From the NCBI RefSeq assembly GCF_947172395.1, contig NC_069105.1, positions 1,984,001 to 2,048,000 of the forward strand: a DNA stretch of 64,000 bases, given 5' to 3'. The position numbers and the translations under genes were made by a program. Positions 1 to 12,082 of this stretch are shown one piece after another. Position 1 is the first letter of the stretch; the number at the start of each line of letters is the position of its first letter. The DNA comes from Bicyclus anynana (lineage: Eukaryota; Arthropoda; Insecta; Lepidoptera; Nymphalidae). Under the pieces are notes generated by a model. That model saw only the letters and a list, made by a program, of their open reading frames with translations. It did not search any database and was not told the DNA's origin.

Positions 1-568
1 TATTTCTAAAATATTAAACCTATTTTGATGAGATACAAGCATCGTTCTCTAAGATAAAATATCCCTAGAGCAAACCTAAAATGTTTTTGTAATCTGACTT
101 TCACGTCTGAGTGGTGCCGAATAGATTCGTTTGATATTTCGAGTACGGTGCCAAAATAAATGAATTATTATTAATAAATAATTATATATAAGAACAGGCT
201 CATTTTCTAATTACTTACACAGAAAGGCAAATCAGCATAACAAAATTTTTTTTTATCAATAAAAAACATGATCTAACAGTTACAAATCAAAAAATTATTC
301 CCGTCGCGTAAGGGCAAAACTGGGACCCAAATTATATCATAACGCTAAATCGCAGACCTTAGCGAACAAATGGGTAAGGGTTAATTACATTAGGGCGGGG
401 AAGGGCGCGCGTGGAAAGTGATTATTTAGGAAAAATCGAGTGCTGTTTTCCTTGAACAAAAGACTGTAATAATATGGACTAGTGGACGTCCGCTACTTTG
501 TCCGTGTGGTAATTCTTGACTAAAAGTACCACAGCTTTTTAATATATGAATTGTCTGAAAGAATGATA

Positions 569-712
569 TGTCAGCCGATAAAGCTGATCGTCTGTTGGTC
601 GCGATTGGCTTTATGTCATGCCCATCGCGACCACCACACGATCAGTTTTGTCGGACGTCAAGCCGTTAGCGCTGCAGGCATGTCAGCTTACTTGATTGTC
701 AATGGCTGACTT
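569..712. mobile_element. Foldback MITE-M, left arm truncated
   Basis: The inner stem CCGATAAAGCTGATCG...GGTCGCGAT pairs with ATCGCGACC...CGATCAGTTTTGTCGG (about 572-654). The right outer arm CCGTTAGCGCTGCAGGCATG remains (662-712). Same family as 1791-1918 and 18294-18429. Confidence 0.65.
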
Positions 713-1394
713 TAGACTAAGTTTTTGTATTATAAGAAAAGTTACAAATACATGAAATTCTTAATATAAAATACTGTGGTGCCTAAATTACTCGTAAATT
801 TAATTAAAAATTAAATCAGATTTTTAAAATCTCAATTAGGGCAAACAGCTACAGCATTGAAAAAACTGATTCAAGATAGAAAAATTTGAAACATCAGAAA
901 ATATAATTTAATTTTTGATTTGGATTTTTTAAAACTATTCAAATTAGTTTTAGATAATTACGTGACATACACCCTGTATTTATTAAAAGTACCTAATAAA
1001 TATATTAAGAGGAAGGTAGGAATATTAGCTTTAACTGTAAAATATCGAAAGTCAGCCAACAGAGGTTTCTTGTAAAAATGATTATAGCCAATTATAATTC
1101 GGGTTGGGATATTAATTAAATGAATCACCCAACATGCATGCCCTTTACCCGTCCCGCAGTAATTAACCCCAACCCAACGGTTCGTACCTACCTAAGCGAT
1201 TTTCGTTTTGTGATATTATAATTTGGGTTGACTCACCCATACGAATCAATGTGACTTGTAAAACCATTTGATGTGTATTATTTGTTTATTTAGTCCTGGG
1301 TTCGATTTCTGGATTTAGTTTGAATTTTTTTTATTAATCATGTTTTGTGTGTATAATCCATATTTGCATAAATGTATGCAAATTGGACAAAACT

Positions 1395-1680
1395 AAAAGT
1401 TGGAGGTGCATGCTCCGGACCGGATTTGAACGTACACCCTCCGGAATCGGAGGCAGAGGTCATATCCACTGGGCTATCACGGCTGTATTACGTCCATTTT
1501 AAGAAATTAAATATGTCTCAAACGGTGAAGGAAAAACATCGTGAGGAAACATGCATACCTGAGAATTTTCTTAATTTTCTGCGTGTGCATTGGCCAGCGA
1601 AGTGGACTAAGTCCTAACCCCTCTCATTCTGAGAAGACCTCGTGAACTCGTTGAGCTCACAGTTGAGCACGAGCTCAATT
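1395..1680 (+). mobile_element. SINE-A with inverted 5' head
   Basis: 1395-1484 is the tRNA-like head in reverse (GGTGCATGCTCCGGACC ... GGGCTATCACGGCT). From about 1494 (CATTTTAAGAAATTAAAT) the body runs forward to about 1680. The inverted part ends within about 10 bases of where the forward body starts, so almost nothing is lost. This is the arrangement left by twin priming in LINE-driven insertions. Two nested truncated copies would be the alternative. Confidence 0.7.
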
Positions 1681-1790
1681 GCAAATGGACCAACTCTGCC
1701 GTAGTTAGGAATGCTTTCTTTAGACAAATCGAAATTTATAAATTAGAAATTTATATTTTTATATGTTTCGGTCGTGGTTACCTTCCACTT

Positions 1791-1918
1791 ACCATCCGCT
1801 AAGCCCACATGCCTACAGCGCTAACGGCTTGACGGCCGATAGCCGGTCGTGTGTTGATCGCGATTTGCATGACATTATGCCGATCGCAACCAACACACAA
1901 TCAGTTTTATCGGGCGTA
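1791..1918. mobile_element. Foldback MITE-M, right arm truncated
   Basis: The left arm CCATCCGCTAAGCCCACATG with CCTACAGCGCTAACGG is present. The inner stem around GTGTGTTGATCGCGAT pairs with GATCGCAACCAACACAC. The right outer arm is lost. Confidence 0.65.
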
Positions 1919-2129
1919 TTTTATTTTAATACTTACTACCATAGTCAAAAATAAAGATCGAAAATTGTGAAAAAGTTTCAATAATCTACATAATAGAATA
2001 AATATACACTTGATGTAGATATAAATCATAACTTATTTTATCCTTACATGCATGTGTTACTTTGAACTTTATGATCTACGATATAAAGTTCGTATTTCTT
2101 TGAAACTCGAATCGTCTTGTAAGCCGACT

Positions 2130-2402
2130 TCAAAGAGCTAATGAATTGAGACGGCACCGGAAATTGTTACTGCCATTCTGTTATGTTCGCCTAGTACTTC
2201 TTTTCTTATGGATTTCAGAGTATACGGGGATGAGGAGCCATATTGTAAAGCATGTGAGATTTAAAGTAAACCTTATTTTCTATATCATAAATGTTAAAAT
2301 GTCATAACATTCAAAAGAAAACATTAATGTCAAGTGGCTAATGAATTGGATGAAAATTGTTACTTTGCATTGTTATGTCTGCTTAGTACCTACTGTTAGC
2401 TT
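2130..2402. repeat. Diverged tandem duplication, period about 197 bp
   Basis: 2137-2205 (GCTAATGAATTGAGACGG, AAATTGTTACTGCCATT, GTTATGTTCGCCTAGTAC) recurs at 2337-2400 (GCTAATGAATTGGATG, AAATTGTTACTTTGCATT, GTTATGTCTGCTTAGTACC). No other feature. Confidence 0.6.
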
Positions 2403-2817
2403 GTCCTGTGAAAAATTATGAAATTTAGAAAAGTTTTTTTTTTATTTTTACACAGGTGGAAACGAAAATTTATTTCCCCTATAAAAAATTGTAATACAAA
2501 GTGCAGTGTTTAAGTTTGTATTTATATATTTAAAGGTAGCGAAAAATGCTTGTATAGTTATCGGAAATGCAGGTGGCCAAAATAATATTACTCGTAAGTG
2601 GGATACAAAATTACAAAAATAGTATCAAATGATGTGTTTATTACTTTCAGATAAAGAGCATAATTTCAACATAATTTTAACATTTGATAGTACAGAAGGT
2701 AGAACGAACATTCTTTGTTTAATTTCATGAAATTAAAAAAAAACTTACTAATTAATACTATTGATTTCTTGATTTTGTGACTCTCAGTTCGCGAATAACC
2801 GATCTGGATCATCATCA

Positions 2818-2866
2818 TTTCCTTAAAATAAATATCATCTACTAGATGATATTTATTTTAAGGAAA
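2818..2866. repeat. Perfect inverted repeat, 23-bp arms with 3-base loop
   Basis: The arm 2818-2840 (TTTCCTTAAAATAAATATCA then TCT) is the exact inverse of 2844-2866; the loop is ACT. Strongly AT-rich. No sibling copy was noticed. Confidence 0.85.
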
Positions 2867-3261
2867 AACGACCTGCCTTCATATGTCTACATACTAAATC
2901 ATTTTCTGAAAAATAATATATTTGAATATACAAACCTCACTTTATAGAGTCGGCAAATGAATAAATATCCGTTATTTGATATGACAAACGAGAGATTTTA
3001 TTAAAACAGTCATTGTATGAACACAACAGATGCAAATGAAGACATAACCGTCGTGCCATAATTAAATTCCTTAATTAAGTCGTGCAAATGTTTAAAGGTG
3101 CTCCGATCTGCCGTCAGGTGTACGCAAATAGAATGGCACCCTCGTCAACGGGCGATGTGGGGTGTTATGGCGTCGAGATTTAACTAAAACATAGAGCAGA
3201 TATTAGAACCCTAATCTCATTTTGTTTGACAATACAATTGAGACGTAAAGATACTCGTATT

Positions 3262-3312
3262 TGAATACTGAAGCATTAATAACTCAACGGTAAAGGAGTC
3301 CGAATCAAAACC
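3262..3312 (+). mobile_element. SINE-C head fragment
   Basis: AATAACTCAACGGTAAAGG and a degraded continuation only. Confidence 0.4.
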
Positions 3313-3440
3313 GTGACCGATCGAAAATGAAATTAAAAATACTTTTTACTGCTACATTCAGTATTGATTCTTTTTTTAACTCTAAATTTCAATTTAGATG
3401 TAAAAAAAAAAAGTTTTTTTTTTAACTTATAGGTAAATTA

Positions 3441-3658
3441 GAGCCCAGTGCATACGGCTTCGAATCCGGTCCGGAACATGCACCATGGAAATTCAATACC
3501 ACGTGTCTCAAACGGTGAAGGAAAAACATCGTAAGGAATCCTGCATACAAGAGAATTTTCTGAATTCTCTGCGTGTGTGAAGTATGCCAATCCGCATTGG
3601 ATCAGCGTGGTGGACTATTGGCCTAACCCCTCTTATTCTGAGACGAGGATGATGATTT
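3441..3658 (+). mobile_element. SINE-A, head internally deleted
   Basis: Box A remnant GAGCCCAGTG is joined directly to CTTCGAATCCGG (box B), then the body runs to CTTATTCTGAGACGAGGATGATG. An imperfect (GAT) tail is present. Confidence 0.7.
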
Positions 3659-4304
3659 TTTTGTTTTCTATCGTACAATGCGTTTTCTCTATATGCCCTA
3701 CAACCTGAGGCCAAAGATTAAGAAGCCATATGTGCAAAGGCTCCTTTAACGCCAACAAAATGTTTTAAACTCGTGACTCCTAATCTGTTACAAGTTGATT
3801 TCAATATTTTTGTTTGGAAGATGTAATCGAAGAAGAAGAAATGCTTAACAATAACCTTTGAAACAATCCATTGTATTTGCTTAAGGAAACGCTTTATCCT
3901 GTCTACATGTAAAATAGATTTTGAATATCTACGTATTCTGCATACTGATGTTTGTTTTGTGGTCTTAAAATCGGGTAGAGTTCATTGTGAAAGGAATTAA
4001 TGACTTATTAATTTATAGTCCATATTTAGCGAATCCGACGTTTTCAATACAAGCGTCTAATAACGTATTAACCTATGGCATTGACCCGATGAATTTAGAA
4101 TGGGAATATGGTATGGCTCATATTATATCTGGGATTCGTAAATTAATATCGATCTGTGCCAGTATTACCCACCGGGTGCTTGTTATGTCAATCAAATCAT
4201 GATTCGCAATTTGTGACGTCAGAGGGTTAAATCTACTGGAATTAGAGTGAATAATGCATGCGGCAAACCTATATATTGTAGAATTTATATATTACTAGCG
4301 GACG

Positions 4305-4456
4305 CCCGCGACTTCGTCCGCGTGAAACACGAAGTAAACTTTCAACTATCCCTACCCTACCTCTAGGGGTAGGATAGGGTAGACCCTACCCTACCCCTAC
4401 TTTTTCTGTCATAAGAACCTTCTCCTGACAGTAACAAACAAACATTATAATTAGAG
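4305..4456 (+). mobile_element. Helitron-like terminal fragment with CCCTACC minisatellite
   Basis: Starts CTAGCGGACGCCCGCGACTT and continues to ATTATAATTAG. Inverted, the start gives a GC-rich hairpin followed by CTAG before a T, the form of a Helitron 3' end. The inner 4349-4402 is a CCCTACC-type tract in both orientations. Confidence 0.55.
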
Positions 4457-4619
4457 GTCTTGGGTTCCGATTCCCAGCTTGGATGAATGGATTTTATATA
4501 TTCAACATTGCCTTAACTCAAGGTCAGGCCTGGTCTGGTGGTGGTTTTAGCCGTGGCTAGATAACACTCAACCAGTAGGCTAATTGACTATGTTTGACCT
4601 ATGCTAGTTGACATAAATA

Positions 4620-4722
4620 CGAAAATATCATCCGGTGCTTACTGCTGGATATCACACAGTAAGTGAATGACATTTTGTTGATAATAAAGACCAAAATAGT
4701 TATTAGGCCAGCAGCAAAAGAC
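4620..4722 (+). mobile_element. MITE-J, one-armed copy
   Basis: It shares CATCCGGTGCTTACTG, GAATGACATTTTG, TTGATAATAAAGACCAAAATA and GGCCAGC with the MITE-J at 23812-24010. Confidence 0.55.
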
Positions 4723-5079
4723 AAACCGATATATGACCCTTAGAAATGGTCCGAAATAGTTTTAGAATAAGGCCAAAGAATAAGTTAATCAGTTGTTGTC
4801 TTAATACAGCATTTCACTTAAAATCAAGTGACTTTGCCGTCAAGGGGATCACAATGGCGATTGTCGAAGACTATAATGGATACGTGAAAAAATTCACGAG
4901 ATTAGGATATATAATGAAATTACAATGAAAACTACAACAGCTAAGTAGCAATTGCTATTTATAGAGTAATAGCAGACCAACTTAAAAAACATAATTGGAC
5001 CTCGAAAATTGCTAATGCTAATTCCGTTATTGATTAAATAAATAAAGTTTTCAGTAAAATAACACAGGATCTGTTAAAA

Positions 5080-5340
5080 CGAGAAAGCTGAAATTTGGTA
5101 TGAGTGTGTAGGTATATTAATTACGTCTATAAAGTGGTAAAAAAATTAAAAAAAATGCTTTTCCATCTCTACATGCAAAGGTGAGCATGAATTTTTTATC
5201 GTCTATTCCATGGTGTGGGATCGTTATCGGTATTTTTGTGCATTCCATAAGGGATTAAATAGCTAACTAAATCTACGGAACTCTCACTCTCCACTCTACG
5301 GACACTCACTTGGCCTGTTTTTAATTAAATTTGCATTGAC
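5080..5340 (+). repeat. Repeat family H, copy 1
   Basis: CATCTCTACATGCAAAGGTG, TCGGTATTTTTGTGCATTC, GGGATTAAATAGCTAAC and CTACGGA then ACACTCACTTGGCC are shared with 62200-62360. I believe this is the 3' region of a common lepidopteran retroelement, but no coding part remains. Confidence 0.5.
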
Positions 5341-5440
5341 TATTTTATATGTATAGCGAGACAAAATATACACCGATGCAGATATTCATGTGACTCAAGC
5401 CTAACCCTCCAACGGGTCAAGTTGTAGTTATTGGATTTAA

Positions 5441-6196
5441 CGACTAGCCATAACAATAGATATCTAGATAATGAAACGCTCTTAATCTGACCTATTGTTC
5501 CGATTAGATACATTAATGATTGTTACAATTGTTTACCTAATTGACTGTACGTGTTACTGTTATATTGTATACGGTTAAATAATGTATTGTGTTGAATAAT
5601 TTATCGCGATTACTTAAGTTATTAATAAATTTAACACCTGATTAATGATGAAGTGACTAATAGAAATCATACTGTTGCAGTCTATAAAGGTCTATGAATA
5701 CGTAATTAGAGTTCGTGCGCTTTAGCATGGTGCAGGTGACAGTTCGTTTTACTTTTGAAAGCTGTCGCGGTTCACGATAATAGTACGTATCATGGACGTC
5801 ATAAAGCAACTGTCACCCGCACCATGCTACAGCGCACACAGTATATTTAGCATATTTTACGCCGCACTGCAGGGCCAGGCCAGGTTTCTTATGGGATATG
5901 AGATATAGAGCCTAGACCCACCACGCTGTTTCATTGAAGGTTGGCGGACTTAAGACTAGTCATAATAATAGATATCTGTATAAAATAACGATCTCAATCT
6001 GACTTGTTGTTCGGAACAATGAATTAATGACTGCGTTTACCTAATTAACTATACCTACGTGTTAGGTATTGTTGTTCCACTATATGCCAAGTATAGGGTT
6101 AAATAATGTATTGTGTTGAATAAATTATTCACGATTGCAGAAGTAATTAATAAATTAACACCTAATTATTGTTGAAGTGACTGATAGAAAACAAAT
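5441..6196. repeat. Diverged tandem duplication, about 235-bp units 513 bp apart
   Basis: 5441-5674 and 5954-6196 share GACTAG(C/T)CATAA, ATAGATATCT, TAAATAATGTATTGTGTTG and TGAAGTGACT in the same order. A MITE (5715-5837) and a family G fragment sit between, so the duplication predates at least one of them or the spacer was part of the unit. Confidence 0.65.
5715..5837. mobile_element. 123-bp MITE with 30-bp inverted ends
   Basis: The termini GTGCGCTTTAGCATGGTGCA and (inverted) GTGCGCTGTAGCATGGTGCG match at 28 of 30 positions over the full arms. It lies between the two units of a diverged tandem duplication (5441-5674 and 5954-6196). No coding capacity; target duplication not clear. Confidence 0.75.
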
Positions 6197-6677
6197 TGTT
6201 ACAATTGACAACAAATATCCACGAGTACGTATGTCTATACTATGGCTTTACTTACTATGGTTTTACCCGACTGCAAGAAGGGTTGTGTTTTTCGCGCGTA
6301 TCTTGTATGTAATTGTGTATTTTTACCTCGTATCTTCCAAACCACTGAACAGATTTGCGTAATTAGGATATCGTTAAATTTATCTCGATAACCCAAGTGT
6401 TCTTACATAGGTGAAACTAAAAAAAAATAACAAGACTACTGTGAGACGCTATAGACTCGAGGTGAAAAAATTTTTTTTTCTTCTAATATTGCATTATGGG
6501 TATCAAATTCAAGAGCTTTTTGTGAGATTCTAAAATGATATACCATTTTAGAATCCTCACCATGAACTGTGACTGCCACTGTTTCCTAATTGCTTTCTAC
6601 ACTTCTGGACTGAGCTTGTTTTTTTCTTTTCATTTTTTTTGCAGTTGGGTTTTTTATGTGTTTAATTAATTGATTTA

Positions 6678-6821
6678 TTCCTTCACCGTTTGAGACACGT
6701 GATATTTAATGTATTAATATGTAGAAAACTGAAAAGTTACAGGTCCATGCCCCGGACCGGATTCGAACCTACGCCCTCCGTAATCGGAGGCAGAGGTCAC
6801 ATCCACTGGGCTATCACGGCT
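6678..6821 (-). mobile_element. SINE-A, head half only, minus strand
   Basis: Spans TTCCTTCACCGTTTGAGACAC to GGGCTATCACGGCT, with both boxes (GGATTCGAACC and CCACTGGGCTA, inverted) well kept. The 3' half is missing. Confidence 0.72.
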
Positions 6822-6829
6822 TTATGCTG

Positions 6830-8310
6830 ACATAGTGTGAACATTATTGTAGACGAAATCGCGCGCGTCCTCTATAGTAAATAATTAAAAGGCAACCTAG
6901 GCTGAGTCTAGACTCGACAGCTAGTTAATCTATGGATTACTCAGTACAGTTGCATATCCGGCATTAGTATGGATTGCGTCGGGTGGTGCGCAGTGTGGTC
7001 TTAGCCTTATGGGTTTAAATTTAGAATTCCGTTTGAGAAATACGTGCACTGCCGACGGAGTGACGTCACTTCCTGCCGCAGGCTATAACCACGGAGGTAA
7101 TGTACATCACGTGTAACAATGACTATTTGAAGAGTGACCAAAATTCTTAATCGTTCCAAATTCAAATTGTAAATACTGTTTACTCGATTAGACCGGTAGA
7201 TGTCGCTTTAAAAAACGTATAGGCCAAGTACGAGTAGGTAATTTTTTATGGAATTTACACACAAGTCAGTCAGATTATACCGACCAGTTTCTTGGGGTTC
7301 CTAATCATGAGCTTGTTCAATCCAAAAATGATAGGATAGTTCTTTTAGGGGTGATACATTTTCATAATAAACTGCCCGGTGAAACCACGTGCATGTCACT
7401 CAATAAGTTCATTTTATTACACGCAAGCTTATAGAAAAGTTTGCTTTCTCTTATTGTAATATAAATGATATAAACGATTTAACAAGAAAATTAAATGCAC
7501 GATATGACTGGGTAACTTAGTTTTTGATAATTTTGAAAAATTGTGATGACAAAAAAATCCCAAGTTTCATGTGGGCTCTTCTCGCGCCACGGCGCGTTTG
7601 GAACCCTAGAACTTTAATTTAAAGTTTTCTGCTAAATTAATTTATCTATTTCAATCAATGAGGAGGTTTCAAGTAAGTAGATTATAGACAGTAATACTTT
7701 AACTCGAAAAGGACTTTTGGTCGTGACTAGATGACGTTGTCGCGATAATTTGTATTTTTTTGAGCAAAATAAAAATATTTCTCACTGTTCATGATATCGT
7801 AGATCTCTATTGATATGGCTTTAATTAGGTCAAGAGAACAATTAGTATTACAATAAAAAAAATTATAATTGAAATGAGTATTAAAAATCGGTTACACTCA
7901 ATAAACCTTGCCCGGTCAAGGGCCCGAGTGAGTCGCTTAACTTAACACACGCACACACACACATAACACACATGCATACACACAAGTAGACACTCCACAT
8001 TGACCGTTGACGAGGGTTGCCCATTCTATTTGCAAACACCTTACGCCAGACCCAAGGTCACGCGTACATTATTTTATATGTACCTACTATATAATATATT
8101 TAAATGGAAAAACGCAATTTTACACAAAAAATGATATCTACTTTTTATGTTATTGAAGGTTTATTTGTTTACATACCTGCTTTAGGTACTGATACCTCAA
8201 AAATCTATGAAAAGAAATCTTGTATACCTATAATATTCTTCTTTTTCTTTATTTTACTTTGTTCGTGCACGCAGTTTTGGTGAGTGTTTGTCTAGTGTGT
8301 CTGTCTAACT
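6830..8310. other. No gene seen; unique-looking intronic DNA
   Basis: AT-rich with one CA tract. No long frame, splice pair or recognised repeat apart from scraps. Confidence 0.5.
7932..7985. repeat. CA-type microsatellite
   Basis: Degenerate (CA)n/(ACAC) tract. Other simple tracts: (AAT)n at 15638-15657, (CAAA)n at 40665-40760 and (GAAT)n at 56171-56190. Confidence 0.8.
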
Positions 8311-8312
8311 AT

Positions 8313-8560
8313 TTACATTTTTAGTCTGTCAACTAATTTCGTCTGCGGATCTCCTTACTCCTGATTCGATCACGCAAAGAAACTCCAAGCATAGGTCGCT
8401 CCATCGCCCGCTGAGTGATTTTGAGCCTTTTAATAAGGCCCATAGTCAGCGACCAAATCTCGGATCCGTAGGTCATCGCTGGCAACACGCACTGTTCGAA
8501 AACTTTCGTCTTCAAGCACAATGATAAAGACGACTTTGAAGCGGTCACAGAGTTTTAAAA
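8313..8560 (-). mobile_element. RTE-like LINE fragment, minus strand
   Basis: This matches the C-terminal coding region of the widespread lepidopteran endonuclease/reverse-transcriptase element whose antisense reads CTGCGGATCTCC and ATCGCCCGCTGAGTGA. The overlapping fragment at 52042-52290 continues further 3'. Confidence 0.72.
8333..8548 (-). pseudogene. RTE-like LINE ORF fragment
   Basis: A 71-residue reading frame containing FEQCVLPAMTYGSEIWSLTM then RLKITQRAMERPMLGVSLRD. This is the region just downstream of the reverse transcriptase catalytic core in RTE-like endonuclease/reverse transcriptases. Key residues of the active site are outside the fragment. Recognised from motif memory. Confidence 0.7.
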
Positions 8561-8667
8561 ATGACATTACAGATTAAAAGTACTGCTTTGAAGTCGCTGA
8601 TTTCTTGTGCCGTTGAGACGAATATCTTAGCATTCCATGGATTTACCGTGCAGGTGCCGGGTCCATC

Positions 8668-8790
8668 GCGTGGTAGAGAGAAAAACACCAAGCAAAGTCC
8701 AGGACTTGTGACTACTGGATGTAGAGTTAAGGAATTCTTTGACGATCGATCAACACTCCCTTTCTCTGCTCATGTTGTTCTCCCTACCTA
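8668..8790 (+). repeat. Repeat family E, copy 1
   Basis: GTGGTAGAGAGAAAAACACC, TCCAGGACTTGTGAC and ATCAACACTCCC are shared in order with 18008-18125. Type unknown. Confidence 0.5.
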
Positions 8791-9289
8791 TCCAAATTTG
8801 GTAAGATCCTATTAGAGCAGCTTTGGATACTCGTCTCCGACAGTCGAAGTCGTGAAACGTATCCTATCCTTATCCACAGTAAATATAATTGCTGACAACA
8901 GTCTGGCTTTGTCAAAACTAATCCCCGCTATTATTATCAAACGGCAACACGAAAACGCCGAACAATTATACAAATGTGGCTATTAATTACACATAACAAT
9001 ATATCCACAACGGTGAATGATTAATTTCTGTCCATTTGCGAAATTGCTGAGTGTTGCGGCCGAATTAGAACGGACCTTGTGTGGGTGGTAATGAACTATA
9101 CGAATGCGAATGTAGCCTTCCTTTCGCCCAGCGCCGGTCTTGAGAAACATCACGATTATTTGCTGAAAAGAGCAATTGCTTCGTTGTCTTGTCGGCTGCT
9201 TGGCAGTTAGGTGGATACAGAACATAGATAAAGTTTTTTTTTTTTATATATCTGTGGTAAATAGATATACATCCACACAGAACACTCAC

Positions 9290-9418
9290 TCGCAGTGGCA
9301 TCGCTTCTGGAAGGGTGATGAGTGTAAGCTCCGTATCCCTTCCCTTATATAGAAAGGGAGGCCTGGCACTGTAGTAAGCCATTCAAGTAGGCTGATGTTG
9401 AAGATGATGATGATAATG
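9290..9418 (+). repeat. LINE 3'-end-like repeat, family G
   Basis: GTGTAAGCTCCGTATCCC, GAAAGGGAGGCC and an AGATGATGATGATAATGATT tail. Related pieces, in either orientation: 5870-5940, 16637-16735, 19615-19680, 37780-37865 and 39150-39215, sharing GACCCACCACGCTG or its reverse. Confidence 0.45.
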
Positions 9419-9419
9419 A

Positions 9420-11480
9420 TTGGCTTATTAGTATGTTCGTATTATTTTTTTTAATTTAATGTCGTAGGAAACCTCATCAGAACCTTTTCGGACTTTTTCG
9501 TTTACTTACTGAAAGGTTTATGGCTTCAAAATTTCATGATTAGAAATGGATTTTATTTTTCTTGTGTTAAAGTGTCCAGGGGTACTGGGGTAGTGAGTTC
9601 TGGGTGTGTGCAGTGAGGTGACTTAAAAATGTAATTTTCTTAACAGTTCCAAGAAACTGAATGTCTCCAGTATTTCAACTTGTACCTGCAAAAAAGATGA
9701 CAGCCAGACAAACGGACAACAAAGTCCAGAACCCTAAAATAGTATAAAGACGGAGGAAAAGTGTACCCTGCCTCTCAACATAAATAAATAAAATGTCTTA
9801 ACAATGAGTCGTGATATTTTTTTTCTTATCACGGTCCTTTATCACTTCGTTCGCGTCGCGATCCATTCGTTCTCATTTTGATGGCTCGGAGCGTTGCTAC
9901 CTGGGTACTTTTTTTTTCGAAAACCAAGGTCAAATTACGCGGTCCGTGCGTAGGTAACCACATAATGGGACCAACCGTTTCCAAGCCCCGCTGTGACATG
10001 AAAAAGAGTTGAGTAATAAAAGGTTGTAATTTTTGTAGCCGTTGATTTTTAGGGTCCATTAAATGCTTTTATTTGACTTTGGCCTGTTAAATGTAGTCCA
10101 AGTCTTGGAGGTTAAATTGAAGCCGCTTACTAACGTTCGATTGTACTTAAAGAAGAAGATCTACCATTTTTCTTATTCTTATATGTATTTATTTTTTTCT
10201 GCGACGTGCTGTGACCTAAATGGTCTGTCTCCTTTAAGTTAAAATACCATATACTCGTACCTATTTACGTATATTTGTTGATTATGTACTAATACGCATA
10301 ACGTGAGATGGGGGACTAAGGTAGTTTTCAATTAAAATCGTTATTATTTTATAATAAGTAAGAGGTTTTATGAAAAAAAAGATGCAATTAAATAACCAAA
10401 TATCCAACCAAATCGGTCCAATAGTTCAATGGACATAAATGATACCTCTGTTCACAAGGTCGATTAAAAGTGTAGGTAACTTTTTGTTTATGACAGATTT
10501 TTAATTTATCTTTCTATCCCACGGCTGTACTTTTCTCTGAATGAAAGGTGAACAATATATGAAACAATGCACCTCTATTTTTTCTTTTGACGCCAAGTAA
10601 ATTATTATGTTATTATGCTCAGTGGCGCTAACGCATCTGTAGTAGAATATGACTCAAAAGGGCTAGAACCCAGAGCCGTAAAACTCATTATTAAAAAAAA
10701 ATGTAGTAGAACATTGCCTAGACTCTGCGGCACGAAAGAAGTCCCGCGACTAAAACCTGAACTAAAATTGACAGCATCTTACACAAAAAGACCGGAATTA
10801 CTAAATGACAATAAGTGTCATTAAGATATCAGCGCCGCGCTTTACAGTTGACATATGGCGTCGCTACTCCGAACTTGGCTCCCCACTGCCGTGCGTATAA
10901 ATCTCGTATCGATAGTGGAATGGAAATCATCCACTCACTCACTGTTGTATGAAGCATATATTTTTTAAAAACAAGTTATGCAATTGATGAATAGAAAAGC
11001 ACTCGAGTGAGGCTTTCCAGCGGTTTACGTTTAAAAGGAAAATATATTTTTCGAAATGAATTCTTTCACTGCACTAGAAAATTGTACAGGTCAATGAGTA
11101 TGGTAATAAAAACCCTACAAATTAGAGCAACTTTGTATCCCGTGGGTAATTATAACTTTTAATTTGAACAACTACTTGTTAAATATTGACTAATCTCCCC
11201 CACATTTGTTATTCAATCCCGTTCTTTATTCTTTATTTCGTATTGTTTAACGAGTTAATTAAATTAAAATACATGTTATGTTAAGAAACGGGTATTTAAA
11301 AATTGTTTGATTTTAAGTATATTTTAAATGTAGAATATTTTAAAGTAATATTAAAACTACGTACCTAAATATCTATAACTACATATTATAAAAATTAAAA
11401 AGAAAATATACTAAATTTAAACTATATCTAAAGGCTCAGGCGTCGTAGAATTCGTCCGAATCGACGATCATAGGTAAAGT
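9420..11480. other. No gene seen
   Basis: A 76-codon minus-strand frame at 9829-10059 is present but shows no known motif and is probably repeat-derived: TTTTTTTCGAAAAC next to it recurs near 48120. The rest is AT-rich. Confidence 0.45.
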
Positions 11481-11558
11481 GCCCAGAAGGCTGGCAGTAT
11501 TGCCACGTTGTATGGCAATACTAATTCTTTGGCCTAAATATAGGCCAGCCTTCTGGTC
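11481..11558. repeat. Nested inverted repeats
   Basis: The outer arms CCAGAAGGCTGGC (11483-11495) and GCCAGCCTTCTGG (11544-11556) enclose an inner hairpin AGTATTGCCA/TGGCAATACT with a 7-base loop (11496-11522). Both stems are perfect. Likely a small MITE. Confidence 0.7.
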
Positions 11559-11749
11559 ACGGGAGGTGTCGATTTAAAAATTTAACTGAATGACTTTTAA
11601 TAGAGATAGACACGAAAAGTTTTCTGACAGGGTAATGTGTAAGTAGAGTTCGGTGCGTAACAACGAAGAAGATAAATTCAGTTGGTTTTTATTATTTATA
11701 CTACATTACTATGATAAAGCCTTAATGAATACACTTCAGAACACAGATA

Positions 11750-11858
11750 TCAATGGAAAGCGGTCTAACGGGTCTGTCGTTAGAATAGGGTCCCTCAAGG
11801 ATCTATATTAGGGCCTTTTCTTTTTCTCATTTATATAAATCACCTTCCTATCTTGATA
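11750..11858 (+). pseudogene. LINE reverse-transcriptase core fragment
   Basis: From 11787 the + strand reads RVPQGSILGPFLFLIYINHL, the conserved motif 3/4 region of non-LTR reverse transcriptases (usually GVPQGSxLGP...YINDL). Upstream codons contain stops and the catalytic YxDD region is absent. It ends about 225 bases before the candidate exon. Confidence 0.7.
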
Positions 11859-12082
11859 AGGTTTTATTTAATATTAAGTTTAGTTTGTCATCTGTCATTC
11901 AACACATCACAGTTAAAAATTTATAGCAGATAAATTACTTGCGACACTGCAAAAACCTCTCTAAATAAAGTGACGTAAATATGAAGTGATACATTGATTT
12001 GAAGCTTATAATTTAGTGTTTCATAACAAAATAGATTACCGATTTGGTAAATTATGTTAATTTAGTATGTTGTTTGTTACAG

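Noticed and set aside
3405..3440. T-run followed by TTATAG|GTAAAT, a possible second ratchet point
   Set aside because: The motif is off consensus (TAG and GTAAAT) and abuts a SINE-A insertion; too weak to call.
4349..4402. CCCTACC tract resembling a telomere-type repeat
   Set aside because: It is inside a Helitron-like fragment and does not match the insect TTAGG telomere unit.
6615..6665. Strong acceptor-like TTTTTTTTGCAG near 6644
   Set aside because: All three frames stop within about 30 bases and no donor follows before a SINE-A.
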